From assembly GCA_900498135.1 (NCBI GenBank), contig LR026961.1:3773101-3837100 (forward strand): a stretch of DNA of 64,000 bases, read 5' to 3'. A program made the position numbers and the translations under genes. Source of the DNA: an uncultured Desulfatiglans sp. (lineage in GTDB: Bacteria > Desulfobacterota > DSM-4660 > Desulfatiglandales > Desulfatiglandaceae). Positions 49,189 through 58,760 of this stretch are shown here, piece after piece. Each line of letters begins with the position of its first letter. The first letter of the stretch is position 1. The notes beneath the pieces are model-generated. The model worked only from the letters and a program-made list of their open reading frames with translations, was not told the origin of the DNA and searched no databases.

Positions 49189-50244
49189 ATGATGAGATCG
49201 GCACGTATCTTTGTGGCAGGGCATCGAGGGATGGTCGGATCGGCGATCCTGCGCAGGCTCCGCTCCGAAGACTACACGAATATCGTCACCCGGACCCATG
49301 CAGATCTGGATTTGCTTGACCAGCAGGCGGTGCGGGCCTTTTTCACCTCCGAACGGATCGATCAGGTGGTGCTGGCAGCAGCGCGCGTCGGCGGGATCTG
49401 GGCCAACAACGCCTATCCGGCCGAGTTTATCTACCAGAACCTGATGATCGAGACCAACGTCATCCACGAGGCTTGGCGCGCCGGCGTCGAAAGGCTGCTC
49501 TTCCTCGGCAGTTCCTGCATCTACCCGAAGTTCGCCTCTCAGCCCATGCAGGAGTCCTGTCTGCTGACGGGGCCCCTCGAACCGACGAATGAACCGTATG
49601 CCATCGCGAAGATCGCGGGCATCAAACTATGCGAGTCCTACAACCGGCAATACGGCACGAGGTTCCGCTCGGTCATGCCCACCAATCTGTACGGACCCCA
49701 CGACAATTATGACCTGCGAACCTCGCATGTGCTTCCTGCACTCATCCGGAAGTGCCATCTCGCGAAGTGCGCCTCGAACGAAGACTGGGAGGGAATCCGG
49801 AGGGACGAAGCCCTGCACGGCCCGATTCCTGAAGACGTCCGTGAGAGTCTCGGCCTGGGAGAGGCCGGCGGCCGCAACCCGCGCCTCCTCCTTTGGGGAA
49901 CCGGCGGCGCCTACCGGGAGTTCCTGCATGTAGACGATATGGCTTCGGCCTCCGCCTTCGTCATGTCGCTCGATGACGATCTTTACAATCGCTTCACCGA
50001 ACCGATGCTTTCGCACATCAACGTGGGGTCCGGAGAAGATCTGACGATCGCTGAACTGGCGAACATGACAGCCGATGTGGTTGGCTACCGGGGAGAGATC
50101 GTATGGGACGCGTCGAAACCCGACGGGACCCCGCGAAAACTGCTCGATGTGTCGCGTCTTCGATCTATGGGTTGGCGGCCCCGCATCGGCCTGAGAGAAG
50201 GCATCGAAGCGACCTACCGCGGTTATTGCGAGGCGGCGTCCTGA
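49189..50244 (+). CDS. fcl: GDP-L-fucose synthase
   Basis: 351 residues of the SDR family with [48 protein letters not shown], catalytic YAIAKIAG, and [14 protein letters not shown], all characteristic of Fcl/WcaG. The region at about 180-225 is longer than in E. coli. It converts GDP-4-keto-6-deoxymannose to GDP-L-fucose. The partner GDP-mannose 4,6-dehydratase (gmd) is not in the window. Two adjacent ATGs are available, at 49189 and 49192. Confidence 0.93.
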   Translation: MMRSARIFVAGHRGMVGSAILRRLRSEDYTNIVTRTHADLDLLDQQAVRAFFTSERIDQVVLAAARVGGIWANNAYPAEFIYQNLMIETNVIHEAWRAGVERLLFLGSSCIYPKFASQPMQESCLLTGPLEPTNEPYAIAKIAGIKLCESYNRQYGTRFRSVMPTNLYGPHDNYDLRTSHVLPALIRKCHLAKCASNEDWEGIRRDEALHGPIPEDVRESLGLGEAGGRNPRLLLWGTGGAYREFLHVDDMASASAFVMSLDDDLYNRFTEPMLSHINVGSGEDLTIAELANMTADVVGYRGEIVWDASKPDGTPRKLLDVSRLRSMGWRPRIGLREGIEATYRGYCEAAS

Positions 50245-50343
50245 CCTCTCGACCTGAGGTCTGATGGTTCGGGAGCCGGAGAACGGGCGGGATAAAAGGC
50301 GCGAACCATTCGAACCTACTGGGGTCTCCCGTGCGACAAGTCG

Positions 50344-51645
50344 CTAGGAATCGGCACCGGTCGACCATCGTTGCGCTTTCGAAAACTCGGGATAGAGCTT
50401 TTTCTCGCAATCCGGACAGATGCTGTGGCTGAACTGGACCCCGTCATGATGTTCGTGCACGTAATCCTCGACGTTTTTCCAATACCCTTGGTCGTCCCTG
50501 ATCTTTTTGCAGTTCGCGCAAATGGGTAGGAGCCCACTCAGGGTCTTGACCTTCTCGAGGGCCTCCTGCAGCTCGCGGATGAGCTGGTTGCGCTCTTCCT
50601 CCATCCGCTTGCGCAGGGTGATGTCCCGCAATATCAGAATATGACCGTCGCTTTTGTTCCGCGCCGATAAAAGGGGCTTCCAGACGGCGTCGAACCACCG
50701 GGTATCGCCGTCGATCCGATAGGGGATCTCGACAAGCGGTTTTCGGGGGCCGATCTGAGCTTGGACAATCGCCTGCCACAGAGGGATACCCTGAGCCGCG
50801 TCTCGGCCGATCAGATCGGAGGGACTTCGAGCGAAGAAACCGGCCGCCGTTTGGTTGATGTCGACGACCCGGTCTTGAGCGTCGAACACGATGATTCCAT
50901 CCGGAAGGCTTTCGACGATCTGGCTGCGGGCTCTTGGAAGGAGGTCGAAGGCCTTCAGACGGAATACCGCTCCCGCCAGGATCAGGCCGGATGCGAGAAA
51001 CGCCAAAGGGGTCCAGTCGAGCCCCGGGATCGGGTTGAGGTTGAATACGTACATGGCGTTGCCGATCACCGGGAAGAGCGCCCCGAGGAGCAACAGAAAC
51101 GTTTGCGGCCGGTAGTGCGCGGGATATCTGACGGCATCTGCCAGGAGGAGCACAAACCCTGCCAAAAGCAGGCTGTAGGCATAAGCGATGTATACCCAGA
51201 ACATTCCGCCGTGGACGTAGATGGCGAAGGGGCTGTGCGATTGAAGGACGATGTCTTTCCAGATCAACCCATGAAGGGGGTTCGTCGCCGCCAACACGGT
51301 CGTGGCGAAGGGTGGAAGGGCCAGGACGGCGATGTTGCGCCCGGTGAGGTATCTTTGCTGACGGGAGTAGGCAAGCGCGAACAGGAAAAAGAAAAGAGGC
51401 GCCATGGTGGTTCCCGGGTAGGCTGCAATAGACCAGAACAGTTTAAGGCTGCGTGTTTCGGCCGCGGCTTCGAAAGCGATGGGAAGCGCCCATGCGGCCA
51501 CTGAGAGTTCGAACCATGCGAGGTGGAGTGCGGGCGCTCCATCTCGCCGCCGAAGGACGCGAAACAGCAGAACGGCAATGACAGCCGTCGCAAGCAGTAC
51601 CCAACTGTAAAGCGTGAAAGAATACCGGCCTAAATCCAGCGCCAT
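50344..51645 (-). CDS. 7TM-PAS sensor protein with C-terminal four-cysteine motif
   Basis: 433 residues: an N-terminal seven-helix module of the histidine-kinase 7TM type (about 1-225), a PAS domain (about 235-355, IVFDAQDRVVDINQTAAGFF), a short coiled coil, and a C-terminal segment LPICANCKKIRDDQGYWKNVEDY ... HSICPDCEKKLYP. The last part, with CxxC and CxxC, is widespread at the ends of PAS-containing signalling proteins and may bind zinc. There is no kinase, GGDEF or other output domain, so how it signals is unknown. It is convergent with fcl. Confidence 0.82.
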   Translation of the reverse strand: MALDLGRYSFTLYSWVLLATAVIAVLLFRVLRRRDGAPALHLAWFELSVAAWALPIAFEAAAETRSLKLFWSIAAYPGTTMAPLFFFLFALAYSRQQRYLTGRNIAVLALPPFATTVLAATNPLHGLIWKDIVLQSHSPFAIYVHGGMFWVYIAYAYSLLLAGFVLLLADAVRYPAHYRPQTFLLLLGALFPVIGNAMYVFNLNPIPGLDWTPLAFLASGLILAGAVFRLKAFDLLPRARSQIVESLPDGIIVFDAQDRVVDINQTAAGFFARSPSDLIGRDAAQGIPLWQAIVQAQIGPRKPLVEIPYRIDGDTRWFDAVWKPLLSARNKSDGHILILRDITLRKRMEEERNQLIRELQEALEKVKTLSGLLPICANCKKIRDDQGYWKNVEDYVHEHHDGVQFSHSICPDCEKKLYPEFSKAQRWSTGADS

Positions 51646-52159
51646 GACAAAATGGCCTCAATGCCGCTGAAATTCGGCACGACTGCCGCGTGGTATGGGT
51701 GCAGGCATATCGAGATTTCCCATATTACTTGGTTTGATGGACCAAAATCACACGTCGATGATCCATCGCTTTCGGGGAAGAAACGGGGCCGCCAGGTGGA
51801 TTTTAAAAAAAAATTATCATAGTGGACGTCAGGGTGTATGTCCACACAAATATCGATCCAGGCACCGGCCGATGAAAGCTCGTAGCATATCCTATCAGGT
51901 TCCGAGAATGCTTGCGTAATTCGGCCGGTTCCAGTATGATCGCCCCATGTTTATGGGCGTTGACCCATCGGATACAGGCGCAGGAACAGCCTCCGGGGAT
52001 GCAGTGATACGCTGCGCTTTGTCGGGATAACATGAATGAATCCATTGTTTTCCGGCAAGAGACGGCATGCTTGGCTCACAGGCGCACTCACGGGTGAAAG
52101 AGGGTGGAGTGCCTGTGCAATTTGAATGTTGACTTTTTGACTGACGAAGGTGTGATGAG
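51646..52159. other. 514-nt intergenic region without a recognised gene
   Basis: It separates the divergent 7TM-PAS and Tim44-domain genes. Several short open frames exist on the minus strand (for example 51803-52045) but none shows a family motif, a good ribosome site or typical codon use. There is an A-rich run at 51804-51813. TTGACT at 52129-52134 lies too close to the Tim44 gene start to be judged as a promoter element. Confidence 0.4.
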
Positions 52160-53035
52160 ATGAGAAAAAGGACGATACTGTGCCTGCTGTGGATCGTTTT
52201 TATCGGAATGTACTGGTGCCTGGCCGAGACGGCTGAGGCCCGCAGGATGGGGGGCGGAAAATCGTTCGGGAGCCGGCCCCAGTACAACAGGGCGGCCCCA
52301 AGCCAGCCGAGCCCGCAGCGAAGCGTCGACCAGCCTTCTCAGGGGCAGAAGAGCGCCGTCGATCAAAGCGGCCGCCGCCACGGGCTTTTCGGCGGTTTCG
52401 GCGGAATGCTCGGCGGAATGCTGATGGGCGGCATGATCGGCTCCCTGCTCTTTGGAGGAGGGCATGGAGGTGGCATCGGTATCCTGGATATTCTGATCAT
52501 CGGCGGAGGGCTTTTTCTCCTGTTTCGTTTTTTGGGTGCGCGCAGGGCTGCAAATGCAACTGCGGGCGCGTCGGGGGCGGGGTCCGGGTCGGCCGCCGCC
52601 TACGAGGCGTCTCAGCCCAGGCGGGTCTACAGCGAGAGGCAGGCGGCTGCAATCCCCGTTCCTGCCGGCTTCGACGAGGAAGAATTCCTGAAAGGCGCCC
52701 GGGCGGCCTTCATGAGGCTGCAGTCTTCCTGGGACAAGCGCGATATGGAAGACATCCGCCAGTTCACGTCGGCGGAGGTCTGGGAGGAGATCAACCGCCA
52801 AGCGCAGGAAGATCCTGAACCGAGCACCACGGAGATCGTGAGCCTGAAGGCTGAAGTCACGAAGATGGAGGAGAAAGAGGGAATGAGCGTCGTGAGCGTC
52901 CTTTTCAATGTGCTCCTGAGGGAGGATTCGAAGCGGGATGCGGCCGAGGACGTACGCGAAATCTGGCATTTCAGCCGCGAGGAAGCAAAACCCGGCTCCT
53001 TTTGGAAGCTCGAGGGTATCCAACAGGTGGAATAA
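52160..53035 (+). CDS. Tim44-like domain protein
   Basis: 291 residues: a signal sequence or anchor (to about 27), a Pro/Gln/Ser-rich linker, a Gly/Met-rich hydrophobic stretch (GGFGGMLGGMLMGGMIGSLLFGG) with a following helix, and a C-terminal Tim44-like domain (about 170-290) with FDEEEFLKGARAAFMRLQSSWDKRDMEDIRQFTSAEVWEEI. Bacterial Tim44-domain proteins are membrane-tethered and of uncertain function; the domain in mitochondria serves protein import. It appears to be monocistronic. Confidence 0.85.
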   Translation: MRKRTILCLLWIVFIGMYWCLAETAEARRMGGGKSFGSRPQYNRAAPSQPSPQRSVDQPSQGQKSAVDQSGRRHGLFGGFGGMLGGMLMGGMIGSLLFGGGHGGGIGILDILIIGGGLFLLFRFLGARRAANATAGASGAGSGSAAAYEASQPRRVYSERQAAAIPVPAGFDEEEFLKGARAAFMRLQSSWDKRDMEDIRQFTSAEVWEEINRQAQEDPEPSTTEIVSLKAEVTKMEEKEGMSVVSVLFNVLLREDSKRDAAEDVREIWHFSREEAKPGSFWKLEGIQQVE

Positions 53036-53371
53036 GACTTCGCAGATCTGCTCGTGCGGCGACCGGCACCGATCTTTTCCGCACGAGCGGATGATTTTCC
53101 TGAAAGCGGGCGGATCGGGCCCGGCCCCGCAAGCGTGGGAGCGGGCAGGGGAAGCGTCTGGAAAAAGGAAAGGAAAGGAAAGGAATGGTTCATTTCCGGC
53201 CTGGAAACCGGGCTGTACTGGACAGGCCTTTCCAGACGGACACGAATCAAGGTGCATCACATGCATTTTGAAAAGGGAAGGAGGTGATCAGAGGCAGACC
53301 TTTGTGGATGAGTTGCAGACTGTACACCGGTAACACTGTTTCTTAACCGTCAGAGGAGAGGAGAAGGTCAA
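53036..53371 (+). other. Leader region before the TRAP operon
   Basis: A 9-bp hairpin, CTCGTGCGG (53051-53059) with 53089-53097, just follows the Tim44 gene and may end its transcript, though no T-run follows. At 53165-53184 GGAAA-type repeats occur in a row. At 53279-53289 AAGGAGGTGAT matches the full anti-Shine-Dalgarno of 16S rRNA but is followed by no convincing gene; a 20-codon frame (GTG 53284 to TAA 53344-53346) is possible. The dctP gene has its own GAGGAGAGGAG site. Confidence 0.4.
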
Positions 53372-54397
53372 ATGAGCAAAAAAGGGTTCGTCGTCTCCGC
53401 CTTTTTGGGCGTGATGCTGATTATGATGTCCTTTTCAGCTGTCCCGGGTGCCTCCGCAGCCACAACACTCACCTATAGCTGTTTCTTCCCCCCCACCCAC
53501 ATCCAATCCATCCTGGCTGAACAGTGGAGTCAAGAAGTCGAAAAACGGACCAACGGCGAGGTCAAGGTGCAGTATTATCCGGGCCAGAGCCTGACCAAGG
53601 CCGATCAGTGCTATGACGGTGTGGTGCAGCACATCTCCGACATCGGGTTTTCTGTGCTCGCATACACCCGTGGACGTTTCCCGGTCATGTCCGCCGTGGA
53701 TCTCCCTCTGGGCTACATGAGCGGACGGGCAGCCACCGCCGTCATCAATGCGGTCTATGAGAAATTCAACCCGGTCGAACTGCAGGATACGAAGGTCATG
53801 TACCTGCATGCCCACGGCCCCGGCCTGATCCACACCAAGGGCAAGGCGGTGCGGAAACTCGAGGATATGAAGGGATTGAAGTTCAGAGGCCATGGCACCA
53901 GCGCGGATGTCGTCAAGGCCCTCGGTGGAACTCCCGTCCCGAAGCCCATGCCCGAAACCTATGAAATGCTCCAGAAAGGCGTGGTGGACGGCGGCGTCTA
54001 TCCGCTGGAATCCAACAAAGGCTGGAAGCTCGGCGAGGTGGTGGACTACTGTACGGCCGACTTCACCTCCGCTTACACGACCTCCTTTTTCGTCGTGATG
54101 AACAAGGACAAGTGGGCCGAGATCTCCCCTGAAAACCAGAAGATCATCGAAGAGATCAATGCCGAATGGGTGGTCAAGCACGCCGAGGCATGGGATACGA
54201 GCGACATGGAGGGTCTTCGTTACCTTTTGAACCAGGGCGGCGAGATGATCGGTCTCGACGCGAAAGAAGCGGCCAGGTGGAAGGCCGCCGTGCAGCCCAT
54301 CATCGACGGCTATGTGACGGAATTGGACAAGAAGGGCTTGAACGGCAAGGAAATCGTGGAGTTTATCGCGAAGACGCTGGAAAAAGAACAGCAATGA
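53372..54397 (+). CDS. TRAP transporter solute-binding protein, DctP family
   Basis: 341 residues with a cleavable signal peptide (ending PGASA-A near 27-30) and the DctP fold: WSQEVEKRTNGEVKVQYYPGQSL, DIGFSVLAYTRGRFPVMSAVDLPL, a conserved Arg in LKFRGHGTSADVVKALGGTPVPKPMPETYEMLQKGVVDGGVYPLES. It binds an organic acid (or similar) in the periplasm for the DctQ-DctM permease encoded next. The ligand cannot be told from sequence alone. Confidence 0.93.
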   Translation: MSKKGFVVSAFLGVMLIMMSFSAVPGASAATTLTYSCFFPPTHIQSILAEQWSQEVEKRTNGEVKVQYYPGQSLTKADQCYDGVVQHISDIGFSVLAYTRGRFPVMSAVDLPLGYMSGRAATAVINAVYEKFNPVELQDTKVMYLHAHGPGLIHTKGKAVRKLEDMKGLKFRGHGTSADVVKALGGTPVPKPMPETYEMLQKGVVDGGVYPLESNKGWKLGEVVDYCTADFTSAYTTSFFVVMNKDKWAEISPENQKIIEEINAEWVVKHAEAWDTSDMEGLRYLLNQGGEMIGLDAKEAARWKAAVQPIIDGYVTELDKKGLNGKEIVEFIAKTLEKEQQ

Positions 54398-54498
54398 TGC
54401 GGTATGGTCGTGAACCTCTCGTATGACCGATTGCAGAGCGCTTCCTGGCGCAGGGGGAGGTGCCCTCAAAGGGGCCTTCCCCGTAAGGGGATTGTTCT

Positions 54499-54987
54499 AT
54501 GTCTTTTCTGAGCCGCATTCTCGAATGGCTGGTCGATAAGCTCAACGCGTTGGGAGCGATCACGCTGACCGGGATGATGCTGATGACCTGCGTGGATGTC
54601 GTGGGGCGTTTTTTTGGACATCCGGTCCTCGGGTCGGTCGAGATCGTCGGTTTTCTGGCGACGCTTACGGTGGCTTTGGCCCTTCCTTACACGCATCGCA
54701 TGGACGGTCACATCGGTGTCGAGCTCTTTATCCGGAGCGTTTCACCGCGGATTCAGGCGGTGGTCCGGCTGTGCACGACCCTCCTGGCTCTCGGGCTTTT
54801 TGCCATCGTCACCTGGAGAATGGCCGACTATGCGCAGGTCATGAAGGCAAGCGGCCAAGTCTCCATGAATCTCCGCTTCCCTGAATACACTATCATCTAC
54901 CTTGTCGCCTTAGCGTTCCTGATCCTGACACTCGTTCTGATCCAGGATATCGTCCGATGCGTCAACGAACTGAGGGGGGAGTCATGA
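54499..54987 (+). CDS. TRAP transporter small permease, DctQ family
   Basis: 162 residues with four helices and the DctQ pattern: MLMTCVDVVGRFFGHPVLGSVEIVGFLATLTVALALPYTHRMDGHIGVELF. It pairs with the large permease at the inner membrane. It starts 101 nt after dctP and its stop overlaps the dctM start (ATGA). Confidence 0.92.
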   Translation: MSFLSRILEWLVDKLNALGAITLTGMMLMTCVDVVGRFFGHPVLGSVEIVGFLATLTVALALPYTHRMDGHIGVELFIRSVSPRIQAVVRLCTTLLALGLFAIVTWRMADYAQVMKASGQVSMNLRFPEYTIIYLVALAFLILTLVLIQDIVRCVNELRGES

Positions 54988-56297
54988 GCCCAGCGCTGAT
55001 TGGAACGATCGGCATCCTGATCATGCTGTTTCTCTTCATGACCCGCATGCCTGTGGCCTACGTCATGGCCCTGGTGGGTTTTGCAGGGTTCTCTTACATG
55101 GTCTCGGGGATCGGGGGGCTCAACCTGCTTTCACGCACGATCTACGAGTCCTTCGCCTCCTATGGTCTGACGACCATTCCGCTTTTCATCCTGATGGGGC
55201 AGTTCGCCTTCAACAGCGGGATCGGACGGCGCATGTACGACACGGCCAACAAGTTTCTCGGCAGCACGCGCGGCGGCCTCGCCATGGCGACCGTGGTGGC
55301 CTGCACCGCTTTCGGGGCCGTGTGCGGTTCGAGCCCTGCGACCGCAGCGACCCTCGCCACGGTGGGGCTGCCCGAGATGCGGCGCTACCTTTACGGTGAC
55401 GAGCTTGCAACCGGCTCGGTCGCCTCCGGTGGAGGGCTCGGCATGATCATGCCGCCAAGCGTGGTGCTGATCGTTTATGGAATCCTGACGGAGCAGTCCA
55501 TCGGAGCCCTTTTTGTCGCCGGCATCATTCCCTCCATCGTGGTGACGCTTCTTTTTATCCTCTGCATCTACATCTACTGCCTCATCAAGCCCAAGCAAGG
55601 GCCTCGCGGCGAGAAGTTCAGCTGGAGCCAGAAATTACGATCGCTCACCAACATGGGCGACACGCTCCTCATTTTTATCATCGTGATGGGCGGCCTTTTC
55701 CTGGGGATCTTCACGCCGACGGAGGCTGCGGCGGTCGGGGCCTTTGCGGTGCTTGCGGTCTCGGTGATCCGCCGTAATCTGAACTGGGCGGGCTTCGTCA
55801 AATCGCTCTACGAGACCCTGCGAACAAGCTGCATGGTCATGTTCCTGGTAACGGGGGCGGTGGTCTTCGGGAAGTTCCTTGCAGTCACTCGGATCCCTTA
55901 CAACATCGCGAGCTGGGTGGGCGGCTTCGACCTGCCGCCGTTTCTCATCCTGGCAGCCATCGTGGCGGTCTACTTCGTTGGAGGATGCATCATGGACGCA
56001 CTGGCGCTCGTGATGCTGACCATTCCGATCTTCTATCCTGTGCTGATCGATCTCGGCTATGATCCGATCTGGTTCGGGATCATCATCGTGCTCGTGACAC
56101 AGATCGGCGTGATCACGCCGCCTGTCGGCATCAATGTCTACGTGGTTTACGGGGTGGCGCAGAGCGTCGTCGGGAAGATCAAACTGGAGTCGATCTTCAA
56201 GGGGACGATCCCGTTTCTCTTCGCTATTATTGCGGCCATCATCATCATGACCATTTTTCCGCAGATCATCATGATCCTGCCACAGCTGATGTACTGA
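54984..56297 (+). CDS. TRAP transporter large permease, DctM family
   Basis: 437 residues with about 12 helices and the DctM signatures: FILMGQFAFNSGIGRRMYDTANKFLG, GSSPATAATLATVGLPEMRRYLY, GMIMPPSVVLIVYGILTEQSIGALFVAGIIPS, and ITPPVGINVYVVYGVA. It forms the sodium-driven transport channel of the TRAP system. The ATG at 54984 overlaps dctQ by 4 nt. A small GC-rich hairpin follows the gene (near 56309-56335). Confidence 0.94.
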   Translation: MSPALIGTIGILIMLFLFMTRMPVAYVMALVGFAGFSYMVSGIGGLNLLSRTIYESFASYGLTTIPLFILMGQFAFNSGIGRRMYDTANKFLGSTRGGLAMATVVACTAFGAVCGSSPATAATLATVGLPEMRRYLYGDELATGSVASGGGLGMIMPPSVVLIVYGILTEQSIGALFVAGIIPSIVVTLLFILCIYIYCLIKPKQGPRGEKFSWSQKLRSLTNMGDTLLIFIIVMGGLFLGIFTPTEAAAVGAFAVLAVSVIRRNLNWAGFVKSLYETLRTSCMVMFLVTGAVVFGKFLAVTRIPYNIASWVGGFDLPPFLILAAIVAVYFVGGCIMDALALVMLTIPIFYPVLIDLGYDPIWFGIIIVLVTQIGVITPPVGINVYVVYGVAQSVVGKIKLESIFKGTIPFLFAIIAAIIIMTIFPQIIMILPQLMY

Positions 56298-56606
56298 GAG
56301 GCGATTCGGCCGGCGCCGGCGGATTCCGCCGCCTTCACTGGAGGAGGGTAGTTCGAACGGCTTTTTGTGCAGCGGGTGCGAAGCTGCATGGGCCGCAAGC
56401 GAAGATGCTCCACTGGACCAAGGTCAAGCGGACTTTTTGCGCACAGGCTGATCGAGCGTTTTGATTCTTTGCCGGCCATTCACACAGGGGCGGGCATCCG
56501 GCTCGAGATTGGGGGCGCGGGATGCGGACTTGGTTGGAATGGGTTTCAAACACGCCTGTTTTGAAGAGAGGTGCCGTCCATCACGGCAACGGGGAAGGGG
56601 TTGGTC
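56298..56606. other. Intergenic region after the TRAP operon
   Basis: 309 nt. GGCGGAttCCGCC near 56322-56334 can form a hairpin and may help end the TRAP transcript. GGGGAAGGGG at 56591-56600 is the ribosome site of the next gene. I see no gene. Confidence 0.4.
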
Positions 56607-57095
56607 ATGAGCGGAAATTCTAGGCTGGAGGGGAAAAGGATCCTCCTCGTGGATGATGAACCGGACGTGCTGGAGAGCCTGGCCGACCTCCTGCCGATGT
56701 GCGAATTGAGCAAGGCGACCAGTTTCGAGGAGGCGCGGGATCTGCTCGAGTCGCAGCCGTTTGACATTGCGGTCCTGGACATCATGGGGGTCGCCGGATA
56801 CGATCTCCTCGAACTCGCCAACAAGCGCGGCGTCACGGCGGTCATGCTGACGGCCCGGGCGATCAGCCCCGGCGACATCAAGAAGTCCTTCAAGGGCGGG
56901 GCGGCCTCTTACGTACCCAAGGACAAGATGCTCCATATCACGGAGTTTCTGGAAGACATCCTCGAGGCGAAGGAAAAGGGCAGGCATCCCTGGTCGCGCT
57001 GGTTCGAAAAGATGGGCGATTTCTGCGAAAAACGGTTCGGCAAGGACTGGCAGAAAGGCGACAAGGAATTCTGGGACAAGATGCCCTTTTATTGA
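56607..57095 (+). CDS. Single-domain response regulator with C-terminal extension
   Basis: 162 residues. The receiver domain (about 9-125) has D16/D17 (VDDEPD), the phospho-acceptor D58 (VLDIMG), T82 (VMLTARA) and K105 (VPKDK). There is no DNA-binding or enzymatic output; instead a 35-residue basic and aromatic tail (RWFEKMGDFCEKRFGKDWQKG) closes the protein. No kinase is adjacent. It could act by protein contact, like a CheY-type regulator. Confidence 0.87.
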   Translation: MSGNSRLEGKRILLVDDEPDVLESLADLLPMCELSKATSFEEARDLLESQPFDIAVLDIMGVAGYDLLELANKRGVTAVMLTARAISPGDIKKSFKGGAASYVPKDKMLHITEFLEDILEAKEKGRHPWSRWFEKMGDFCEKRFGKDWQKGDKEFWDKMPFY

Positions 57096-57225
57096 TGATC
57101 AACGACCCGGCTATTTTTTTTGACACCGGTCCCCCTCGATCCTATCGCTTGAAACGTCTCCACGAGAGCCGGGGCCGCCCGCAAGGGTGTGTTTTCGGAC
57201 GCTCAACGGACTTCTCGATCTTGTC

Positions 57226-57400
57226 TCAGGCGCCGGGCGTGCGGAACCGGCCCTTTTCGATTCCGGACTTCCGCATGCGATTCCAGACCGTCACCCGGCT
57301 GATGTTCAAGAGCCGGGCCGCGGCCGATTAATTGCCCCGGGAGGCCCGCAGAGCCTCGACGAGGGCCTCTTTCTCCGCCTGATCGGGTGAAAAGACAGAC
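57226..57400 (-). pseudogene. Remnant of a Fis-type HTH (NtrC-family) regulator with an in-frame stop
   Basis: On the minus strand one frame reads DQAEKEALVEALRASRGN, then TAA (57328-57330), then SAAARLLNISRVTVWNRM and a short tail to TGA (57226-57228). Fis-type C-terminal domains of sigma54 activators have a Lys or Arg exactly where the stop is (GNKSAAARLL). The recognition helix sequence is intact. No AAA+ domain is found upstream in any frame, so this is a decayed 3' fragment. Confidence 0.7.
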
Positions 57401-57584
57401 GGCACGATGCCTGAACCTTTGGTCCATCCGTCAAACATCTGGTGGAACGCTGCCCACCGCTGCACAGCGGAAAGCAGCGCCCGGTACAAGCCAGATTGGG
57501 AGAGGCATGCCGCCCTTAGAACACGAGAGATCCGCAATCCTTTGGCGAGCGGCCGCGCCGGTCTGGTGCATGCCGCCTGTGATC

Positions 57585-58145
57585 TCACGCCGGCGCAGGG
57601 CAGGCCCGCATCGTCTCTTTGATTTTGCGGTAAACGTCGGAAAAGCGTATCAAGCCCACGATCTCATTGCCGTCTTTGACGAAGAGCGAGTCGTGCCGGC
57701 CGACGACGAAGAGGTGAAACGCCGTGTCCATCGGGTCGTCGGCCTTCACCATGTGGTCGGGGGTTGGAAGTTTGATGAAGTTTTCAATCTGCACCTCGTA
57801 GGCCTTCTTGCACAACTCCGACAAGGGTTTCACCCACAGGCGGAGTTCCTGCTTCATGCCTTCCAGCATGGTTTCGGTCAAGCCGAAGCGGGGCATGTCC
57901 TTCAATCGATCGATCCTCTCGTAATTCGGCTCCAATCCCTGTACCACATCCATGGGGGACATCTTTCCGATGATCTTCCCCGTTTTGTCATAGATCAGCA
58001 GAATCCTTTGAGGGGCCTTCCCGGCCTTGAACTCCTCATCCGCCTTCTCGAGTGCGTCGACCGCTTCCATGAGCGTGGTCTGGCTCGAGATGCGCGGAAA
58101 ATCCTGGATGGGTCGCATCAGATCCTTCACTTTCGTGTTTTCCAT
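57585..58145 (-). CDS. CBS-domain protein
   Basis: 186 residues with two CBS motifs separated by a helical insertion: VKDLMRPIQDFPRISSQTTLMEAVDAL ... RILLIYDKTGKIIGKMSPMDVV, and later HMVKADDPMDTAFHLFVVGRHDSLFVKDGNEIVGLIRFSDVY. The roughly 55-residue insertion between the halves is longer than usual. Such proteins bind adenosine nucleotides and may act in signalling. No partner gene is adjacent; the gene runs into the regulator remnant. Confidence 0.85.
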   Translation of the reverse strand: MENTKVKDLMRPIQDFPRISSQTTLMEAVDALEKADEEFKAGKAPQRILLIYDKTGKIIGKMSPMDVVQGLEPNYERIDRLKDMPRFGLTETMLEGMKQELRLWVKPLSELCKKAYEVQIENFIKLPTPDHMVKADDPMDTAFHLFVVGRHDSLFVKDGNEIVGLIRFSDVYRKIKETMRACPAPA

Positions 58146-58760
58146 GGGTGCACCCCTTTCTTGCTGTTGCCAGCGGGTCGGTTATCAGACAATCTTTATT
58201 TTTTGACTTTACCCGCGGTTCTTCTCCCGGTCAACACGTCTTTGCCCGCGCGCCGTGAAAGCCTGTTTCGCATCGGCGGAAGATCAGGCTGTAAAAACGA
58301 TCGACATCTTCTTCGGAGAATAGGCCACACCTCTGGGGATCTGCACCCCAGTAGGAGGAAAGATCAGCACACTCAGGGGGGCCGGGTGGATGTTCAGCCT
58401 GAGCGGCTTGGCAAAAGAGCGGCATACTCGCGAAGCGAAGCCGCTCGGGCATCATCGCGATGGAAGCATGTTCCGGCGCCCGATCGCGATCGAAGTGCGG
58501 AGGATCGACAGGCTTTCGGGAACGGAGGCCCCGTTCGCTCCGCGGTTGACTCTTCTCTCCGGTTATGCGAAGGTCTTGCGGAACAGCCTTCTGCCCGGGA
58601 AAATCGATGCGGTGATCCTTGGGCCATTGGAGCAGATGGCGGACTGCCCGGTTGCGCACCCTCCGACTGGCGCTTGCCCCGGAAGCGACGAACCGAAAGG
58701 GCGCCGCCGATCGGTGGCGCCCCTGACCATTGAATGAACCCTCATCCCAAAAGGTGACGC
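58146..58760. other. 615-nt intergenic region
   Basis: Open frames here (58390-58737 plus, 58231-58836 minus) lack any family motif, so I do not call a gene. At 58702-58725 GGGCGCC and GGCGCCC flank CCGATCGG, giving an almost perfect 24-nt palindrome just before the UPF0182 gene; it could be a regulator site or hairpin. At 58327-58352 CTCTGGGGATCTGCACCCCAG is another small hairpin. Confidence 0.35.

Noticed and set aside
51803-52287. Minus-strand open frames in the 51.6-52.2 kb gap
   Set aside because: Cys- and His-containing but without recognisable family pattern, ribosome sites or consistent codon use; one overlaps the Tim44 gene start.
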